A DNA stretch of 64,000 nt, from NCBI GenBank assembly GCA_029851415.1, contig CM056744.1, positions 90,941,907 to 91,005,906 on the forward strand, read 5' to 3'. The notes below the pieces were generated by a model that did not search any database, was not told where the DNA came from, and worked only from the letters and a program-made list of their open reading frames with translations. Position 1 is the first letter of the stretch. Every line of letters begins with the position of its first letter. A program made the translations under genes and the position numbers. This DNA is from Eretmocerus hayati (taxonomy: Eukaryota; Arthropoda; Insecta; Hymenoptera; Aphelinidae). Below, one piece after another: positions 57,083 to 64,000 of this stretch.

Positions 57083-58565
57083 TAAGCTAATCACACCGAT
57101 TGAAGATCAAGAGGGAGGATTGGGAAATTATTCCTTCTACAATCTGAGCTTCTATGATTTGTGGTGTTGACATTTTGTTACCAAAACTCGCTGGGAACGA
57201 AGAAACAATCGCATAATCTATTTCAACAATATGAAGCGATTAGAAATGATAACAGGGGTTCCAATCCTTCGTATTCGGCGAGTAATTCAAAACAGCCTCC
57301 TGAAGACCAGAATATATATTCGAGAGTTCGAAGGAACAGCTATGAATCGAAAAGAAGTTTTCAAGCCAACCACGGTTGAAGCGAATGGAAAAAGCGAAGG
57401 ACGGGCAAGAAAGAGAAAGCGTATGCATCTTCTCGATCTTGCACTCAGGAACACTGCGAACCGAAAAGAGATGCGAAACCATATCGTAATCGAATCTCCA
57501 GGTGGGCGTGTTTGCATCCGGACATACATACACACATACACGTCCGGATATGCAACATCGACGCCAAGACTGCATCAGATGGGCCTGGCGGTTTGGCCAT
57601 GGCTTGACGTCTGGGACACCCATGCGATGCACGATATCAGCCTCGCATCGGATTCCGCTTGCTGTTCTTGGAGAACCGAATCGGGGTATCTTATGAGAGG
57701 CAAGTTTTGCTTGGTAGTCAGAAACGCAGTGGTTATCTTGCAAGATGCGAGAGTGATATCTCTCAATATACCTTATGGTCTCTTTGTATCTTCATTTCAA
57801 TCCAACCGTGACTGGTTTTTTTTGAATAAATAGAATTTCCTCTACGTCGCTTGGGAGAAATACACATTTGATTAACCTATAGTTCGACGATTTTGACGCA
57901 TCTTTGTCAGCGAGCTATTGGGTGATCCGCAAATCACTTGCAAAATTCTACACTACCAAATCTCAAATTTGCTATCAGCTCACGTATCACTAACGCTACG
58001 AAGAATATGGCTCAGTCTTGGAATTCACATGCTAAAAATGTGTACAAATCCAGGCGTCGCACTCGGGAGTAATTTACGGGATCTGCTCTCGCAGCTTTGT
58101 CTGAATTCGGCTGATCACTAAGAGACTGAATGACGCGTTGATGCAAATCACGGGGATGGGTGGCCCCCGCGACAATCCAAAGTTGTTAATGAAAAGATGA
58201 TATTAGAAACATTGAACTTCAACAAGAAAAATATAGAAGTTTTATACAAGGGAGTGAAACCTACTTTTTGCTCTTCTCCGATGTTTGGGTACTTGCAAAA
58301 TTGCAAAAATTAGTATTTGCGCCTCATTGATGAGGTTTCCCGCTGCCGAGCAATTATTTCGACCCTCGCCTGTGGCTCGGGCCTAAAACTAATAGCTCGA
58401 AAGCGAGCTACAACGTCATAAACTTGGTACGGAAAAAGTTTTCACATCCTTGTATCAAATTGTTCTACTTTGTATGATTCGAGTGAAGTATTATCCACAG
58501 CTTTCTATGAAAGCAGTCCATTCTGAGATCACTCAGAATTCTTTCAAAAATGACACTCGTATTGA
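57083..58565. other. Non-coding stretch
   Basis: A 200-codon frame at 57231-57833 has no resemblance to a known protein and overlaps an equally long antisense frame; I take it as chance. Confidence 0.5.
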
Positions 58566-59342
58566 GGTAACTGTGCCTAATTTGCCCCCATTCAAGTTCT
58601 CAAATGTATATGCACCCGCAGACCCCGCCGCGCATTTTTTCACATTTGTTACGTAAAAATATGAAGAAATAAACGTTCTGGACCTATCCTCTAAGACCCG
58701 CGCATTTCTTACAACAAAAAAGTGGTTTTCGGTACTCTCGACTTCTTTATTAACAAAGTCCCCTAAAGCTATGCCACACAAAATTGATGTGATCAATTCC
58801 AACGTATTTTGATTCATTTTTCTTGTCTTTGTCCCAACTCTAGAATGTTCTTTGCAGAATTGGAAAATTCGATTCTTAGTAAATTCTACGCCCATATTGC
58901 GAGAAAAAGTGCAGTGTTCCTAATTTGCCCCCAAAGTCTTCTTCTAAACTCGTTCCTCACTCCATTCAAATACATCAATCTTACTCAAAAAATTTGAAAG
59001 AGGGTAAAAAAGCTACAAAATGAGCTAAAGTACGTCTTATTTGGAGTTCTGGGAGCCGAGATATCCCGATTATACGGAAAATACGTATAATTTCATAAAA
59101 ATAGGCCTCTTATTCCTGTGGGGGCGAATAAGGAACACACTGTTAAAAACTCCCAAAAAAATTTTCTTTTTCGAAAATTAAGATATCTCGGCTCCCTTTT
59201 CATTAAGACTAAACGTACCTTAGCTCATTTTGAAGGTCTTGTAACAAGCTTCAAAATGAGCTGAGGTACGTTGAAAAATTTAAAGATGAGTTGAAATGGC
59301 GAGCAAAAGAAAAGTAGTGGGGGCAAATTAGGCACACTTACC
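58566..59342. mobile_element. MITE with 24-bp TIRs and a nested inner pair
   Basis: GGTAACTGTGCCTAATTTGCCCCC at 58566-58589 and its inverse at 59319-59342 differ at one base. A second, related pair (GTGTTCCTAATTTGCCCCC near 58911 and its inverse near 59129) lies inside. AGCTCATTTTGAAG palindromes and an inverted GAGCCGAGATATC pair complete the fold. Several elements of one family may be nested. Confidence 0.75.
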
Positions 59343-60107
59343 TTAGTATGAATCACTCAAACTTGTAGATTGTGAATTATACGCATTCGACCAGTCTAAA
59401 TCACAAATCCTCGTTCATACAATAAAATACCACAAAATAGCATACTACCAGATCACCCGCACCTCATAAAATCGCAGAATCTGCCTACCTCTTAAAATAA
59501 CTCGATCAACGGTGCATTTGCTCCCGCGACGCAATCTTGGCTTCTGGTGGTGCAAGTACCTATCCAAACCACCGTGGCGTGTCATGCGGTATTCTGTCTT
59601 CTGTTCTGTGTATATAGCGTATGCTGCAAAGTCAAACTACCAAGCTCAAAGACGGTTCTGATGGCGGCTTCGACCTCTGTATACTACTACTCTCGATCAA
59701 CGCACCAACGGGTAAACATCGAATGTATGAGGCATCCCCAAATCACAAACACAGGCCTTGCGTAAGGGAATCTAGTACACTGAAGTTGCAAACCAATCTG
59801 ACGCAATTGCCTTTATCTAAGCGACCTGACAATTAGTTTGGCGGTACGAGCGGGTTGATCTTTGAAATTTCTAACGCTGCTCCAACTTCTGGCCAAGCCA
59901 ATCAATCGTTGTTATCCTGCTCGAGTTGTGTTTGAAACGCTGAGTTCTGTTGACACTGAGACCCCGGGAGTGAATCCTGCACAACTTCACGATTGAATAT
60001 TATGCAATACTAGGATGCGACAAGGAGGAAGGGATATTTGGAGCATTTTGGTCATTTTTGCGAATCTTTACCTTGTTCTCAGATCGGATAGTGGAAATAT
60101 TCTTCAG
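59343..60107. other. Non-coding stretch
   Basis: No supported feature. Confidence 0.45.
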
Positions 60108-60325
60108 GAGGTATCGGAGTCCTATTCTATATGCATGCTCATCGGCATTGTCTAGTTCACAAACAATTCGATGAATTCTTGCAATATTGCAAATATCTAT
60201 TGGGTGACATCGATTTTATGGATCAAAGAGAATCGGGGTTACTCATTACAACTGCGATATCCGAAAAATTCATCGAATTGTTTGTGAACTTGACCATGTC
60301 GGTATATCCGACATCCTCTTAAAAC
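60108..60325. mobile_element. Small fold-back MITE, family F2, copy 4
   Basis: GGAGGTATCGGAGTCCTATT at the left and ATATCCGACATCCTC with a TTAA at the right. The arms TAGTTCACAAACAATTCGATGAATT and their inverse pair well. Confidence 0.7.
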
Positions 60326-60452
60326 CGTTAAGGCGACAAGATTTAAAAATGGAGTTTCAAGATATTCTGCTCCGTGCGACCCTTGCTAGCTGCATTGGAA
60401 TCCCAGATAGTCCGGTTTACCTCGGGTTTACCTACATATTTGCATCTGCATG

Positions 60453-61025
60453 AAATACTGCAATGTCACACTCAGTGATTCTGAGGGGGAAAATGAGTAG
60501 ATCACGGAGGTAAAAAGTGTGACCGAAAAAAGTTGAGGGTCGAGGTTCTGATCAGGGGTTAAAGGTCCAAAAACTGGGGTTTTGGCGATTCTGAGCAATA
60601 GTGTTGATCGGATTGGAAAATGTTCTAAGTAAAAGTTGTGGCACCTTCATAAACTGAAGAGAATGAGCCAAGATACGATGATCTAGGATCATCAAAACAG
60701 ACAGAAATTTAGGTGAAAGTCACGGGCTGTATCTCGTGGGAGAAGGGGAAGGGCCATGACTTTCACCTAAATTTCTGTCTGTTTTGATAATCCTAGATCA
60801 TCGTAGCTCAACTCATTCTCTTCGTAATTGGAAGTGCTACAACTTTTATCTAATGATTTTCCGATCTGATCAACACTCGAGCACAGAATCGCCAAAAACC
60901 CTGTTATTGGACCTTTGACCCTTAATTAGAACCTGTTCACTCAACTTTTTTCGGTCACACTTTCTACCTTTGAGATCCACTCATCATCTTCTTTCAGAAT
61001 CACTAGGTGTGACACTGCAGTATTT
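60453..61025. mobile_element. Long fold-back element, ~270-bp arms, short loop
   Basis: The left AAATACTGCAATGTCACAC and the right GTGTGACACTGCAGTATTT are inverse. Pairing runs almost continuously to the centre (GAAATTTAGGTGAAAGTCA with its inverse), leaving a loop of about 30 nt near 60740. No ORF. Confidence 0.85.
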
Positions 61026-61883
61026 AATAAAATTTTTCCTCGTAGATATGTCGGAGATAGACCGGACTAACGTTCAGAAGTTCACACTGAACGTGACATC
61101 AAAATTTGACAAGCAGAGGTGTAACATTTCGTGGAAAGTCTTAGGTATCAAATACCTCCATGGAATCGTTTCTCGAATCATTGATTATTATCATAATAAA
61201 GGCTCCTTGAGGATCAATCGCGATTCCAGATAAATCGTGACAATAAATGATCAACCAATCATCATCGTTAGCACCTTTGGAAAATTCGACATTTTCATCA
61301 AGAGCTTACTAGCTTCGTTTTCGCCCGAGCATGAGAAGGAATTTGTAGCAAGCTCAGAATCAGCCACTCACCTGGAACAAAGAAAAAATTTTCAATCAAT
61401 AATCGGCATTAGTCATCGGTCTCAGCCAGCGTAGAAAGTAAGGGTGGATGTGTTGGCAGTAAATTCTGGTCAAATTCAACCTCTGATCAGGAAAGTTTGA
61501 AATTCATCGCAGAGCTGCTCATTACTCGAGAGCGACCAATGCAGCTTCTGCTGTCGATTTCCATTGAAATTCTGCTCGTTTGACATGCACAGGCGCACCA
61601 TGCAGCAGCAGTATTAGTACGTACCAAAAGCCGTCGTCGCATAACTCAATTCGCGAATGGCCCTTTGTACGGGTGCCCATAAGTCTGGCCTCGCTACCTA
61701 TATATTCTCTGACGGGGTTAATTGTCGGAACGCACAGAGCGCTTTCGGGAAATCGTAACGAGGTGAACTACCAGGCTGTAGTACTTGTATATGCTCTCCG
61801 CTTGAGTCGATATGACGAGGGCGGTTCCTTGCTGCAAGGCCGAGCCCTTTCTTTGATACTTAATTGTCGGAAGTACCTGCTCT

Positions 61884-61917
<34 letters not shown>

Positions 61918-64000
61918 TAGTCGGGGTTCTAAGCTCGTTCGTCCTTGTGATGCAGGTTCCACTACTTGCGAGTAGTTATCAAAGGCCGCACTCGGTCTAC
62001 TCTATACGTCTTGGCTGAGGTAAGGACCCGTCGTTGTCGTTGTCGTCGTTCACCCTGACTCCAGATTCTATGTAATAGTGAACTGAGAAATACTCAAGTT
62101 CTATATTCGTTAGACTTTAGTTTGAGCTTTGTGTTTGTTGCAATGCTCAGAGTTACGATGAGCAAGTCGATTTTGATGAAAATTCATAGGTAGGTGCATT
62201 TGATCGATAATAACTGTGCCGCAAATTACTGCGGATGTTGATACAATTGAATTCGCAGAAGGTGAAGATTATGGATCGGCACGACTGTGAGGGCCTGCTA
62301 TACTTTCCTAGTCACTCAAGAATCTTGCTGATTCAGAACCTATCGAGTGAAATCTTAACTCCTGGGCATCGGACAATGCTGTCAACGAAAATTCGATATG
62401 ATCAGTTAGGCTGAGCGCTTCGAGTGAATTGAACTAAGCTCAGTGTGAGAGCCATCCTGATTCTGCTATCTCACGCTTTAGGCTAGTTATATCCTGACAG
62501 AGCTTCCAGTTGGCACAACGAACTTTTCGTTACAATTGTCCATTTCAGAATTCAAAATGGGATTCGAGACCGACAGGGTTCAACCGCACGAATCCTGTAA
62601 CAGCTCTCCGACGTGTGGTGATGACGTGCAGTCATAATCGATTCTTCGAACTTCCCAAAACGAATCAATATCAAGTCTTAGTATCAGTAGGTATATTTCC
62701 AGATTCAAATTGGCCTCTCACGAATTCACAAGATTGGATATTTCGCACAAAAAAGGGTTTTAGGCTACGCCGAGACATATCATTGTGTAATGCCGCTACC
62801 GAGAGGGATGACCGGCAATCGATCGCCCCGGAAAAGCGGTCATTTGTCCAATAGAGCCTGTAGCTCACGCATACATCTAGTATCCCTTGTTGGTACATCC
62901 TACAATACTAAAAGGATCGCGTCACCCACGCGTGAAAAATGCAAAATCCTGAAGCGAATATACTCTGTGGCGCGGAAACGACACCCCGGACGCGCGTTCC
63001 ACGCTACTTGTACTACACTACTACCGACTCTTTGGCCCTATATATTCGATGCCAGAGATGAGTTGCTCTCGACGAAGTGACTTTATGGACGCTGTCGTCA
63101 AAAAAACCACCGCAGTGAGGTCCCGACGCGAATCAACGGGTTAACGACGCTCGCAGCTCAGTCAATGCGTTTGTTAACCTCGGCAAACCGAGAGACGTAA
63201 CGACTACGGTGGTCAGTAATTTTTCTACGACCGGCAACGAGGGTCACATGTCCCAGTACGGTCATTGGTATCACAGGAAGTTGTATTAGAGAGGGCGATA
63301 GGATTTAGCTGAGGTTCCCGTAGCGCTGAGGTTTTTTTCTTCTCGCGCGATGCAGACTCTCGTTCTTTTGTCTCTTAGTAAGTATGTCAATCGAAATTTT
63401 GCCCACGTGGAAATTAGCTGCCCTCGATAACTTGCCTAGCTTTTCTTCGGTTACGAGTACGTAAGGATTGATGAAAAGGTGCGAGCTCAACTGTTTGTGC
63501 GCAAAAATTATATCAGGCTACGAGTGCATAGGGATTTATCAAATTATTGACAAATTCGAACCGAGAATTCGGAAGGCGATCAAGTGCCGTGTGCAAAGCC
63601 AGAGCGCAAATGATCTAAGGTGGGCTGATATACGCGGGAATTTCATATCATGGGTATGCCGGCTCAGGAGACACGGCGTCACATCAATTTGACTTATTCG
63701 TATTTTGACGAGCAGAGTATTCAATTTAAATTATTATCCGATTAGGAAGATGTAAAATTCAAACTCGTTCACTGCGGCGCACAGCGAGGAATCTAAACAA
63801 AGTCTTGGTCACTAAGAGCTATCTAAAAGGATAGGCGCTAAATACCAAGAAATCGCCTCAATTTCTCAATTTCTAGAGTACACTCGCGGACTGGCTAAAC
63901 TGCCCAAGCTCGACATCGCGCTGTCTCACTCGCACTCATTGAGTAGAAAAAAAGTGAGACAGAAAGACCGTTAATTGTGAGCTCTTGATGGTAGACAGTT
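61026..64000. other. Non-coding stretch
   Basis: Only an (AGC)n run at 61886-61915 stands out. No gene or RNA that I can support. Confidence 0.5.
61886..61915. repeat. (AGC)n microsatellite
   Basis: About nine AGC units, then AACAGT. A frame through it codes poly-Ser but resembles no gene. Confidence 0.9.

Noticed and set aside
57231..57833. 200-codon plus-strand frame
   Set aside because: No recognisable motif, overlapping long antisense frames of equal quality, and uneven composition; likely chance.

Overview
This is eukaryotic DNA. It contains a Ty3/Gypsy LTR retrotransposon, non-LTR retrotransposon remnants, a tRNA-derived SINE, many fold-back (MITE-like) elements, small GT-AG introns and minisatellites, with no bacterial gene organisation. 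The mix (RTE-like and CR1/Jockey-like LINEs, TTAA-flanked MITEs, a tRNA-Lys-primed Gypsy element, CpG-containing intergenic DNA) suggests an arthropod, probably an insect and perhaps a hymenopteran. The species assignment is an inference. I found no host protein-coding gene that I can name; the window reads as a transposon-rich intergenic or intronic stretch.

Left end (1-8608): one long, apparently young Gypsy-type element on the minus strand. From its 5' side (high coordinates) it has an 878-bp LTR (7731-8608, TGTGAC/GTCACA termini), a Lys-type primer site, a 1.4-kb leader, gag, pol in the -1 frame behind an A8 slippery site, and a third ORF that runs off the window start. Its 3' LTR lies outside the window.

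8.6-34 kb: mostly non-coding. It holds TTAA-type MITEs (13.4-15.2, 21.8-22.2, 32.2-32.4 kb), two nearly identical LINE 3' ends in opposite orientation (14.1-14.7 and 20.0-21.1 kb), a 1.6-kb fold-back with ~0.5-kb arms (25.1-26.7 kb) next to a ~330-bp tandem repeat (26.8-27.6 kb), a SINE with a 15-bp target duplication (29.6-29.9 kb) and a broken RTE-type reverse transcriptase (30.4-31.6 kb).

34-42 kb is the most unusual region. An A+T-rich cassette codes for a complete Helitron/PIF1-type helicase motor, a four-finger zinc-finger protein behind an unrecognised 134-aa ORF, and a five-exon OB-fold (RPA1-like) protein that only appears once four small introns are removed. No Rep/HUH nuclease is visible. 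The cassette is bracketed by arrays of ~10-bp minisatellites, a 39-bp perfect stem-loop and further minisatellites. Helicase, DNA-binding fingers and a single-strand-binding protein would fit a rolling-circle-transposon-derived DNA-processing module.

42-64 kb: non-coding DNA with a decayed tandem repeat of an unrecognised ~83-residue protein unit (43.8-44.8 kb), several fold-back elements (45.9-46.2, 46.9-47.8, 48.4-48.7, 49.1-50.0, 56.8-57.1, 58.6-59.3, 60.5-61.0 kb) and one unrecognised coding-like reading frame with a single frameshift (56.0-56.5 kb).
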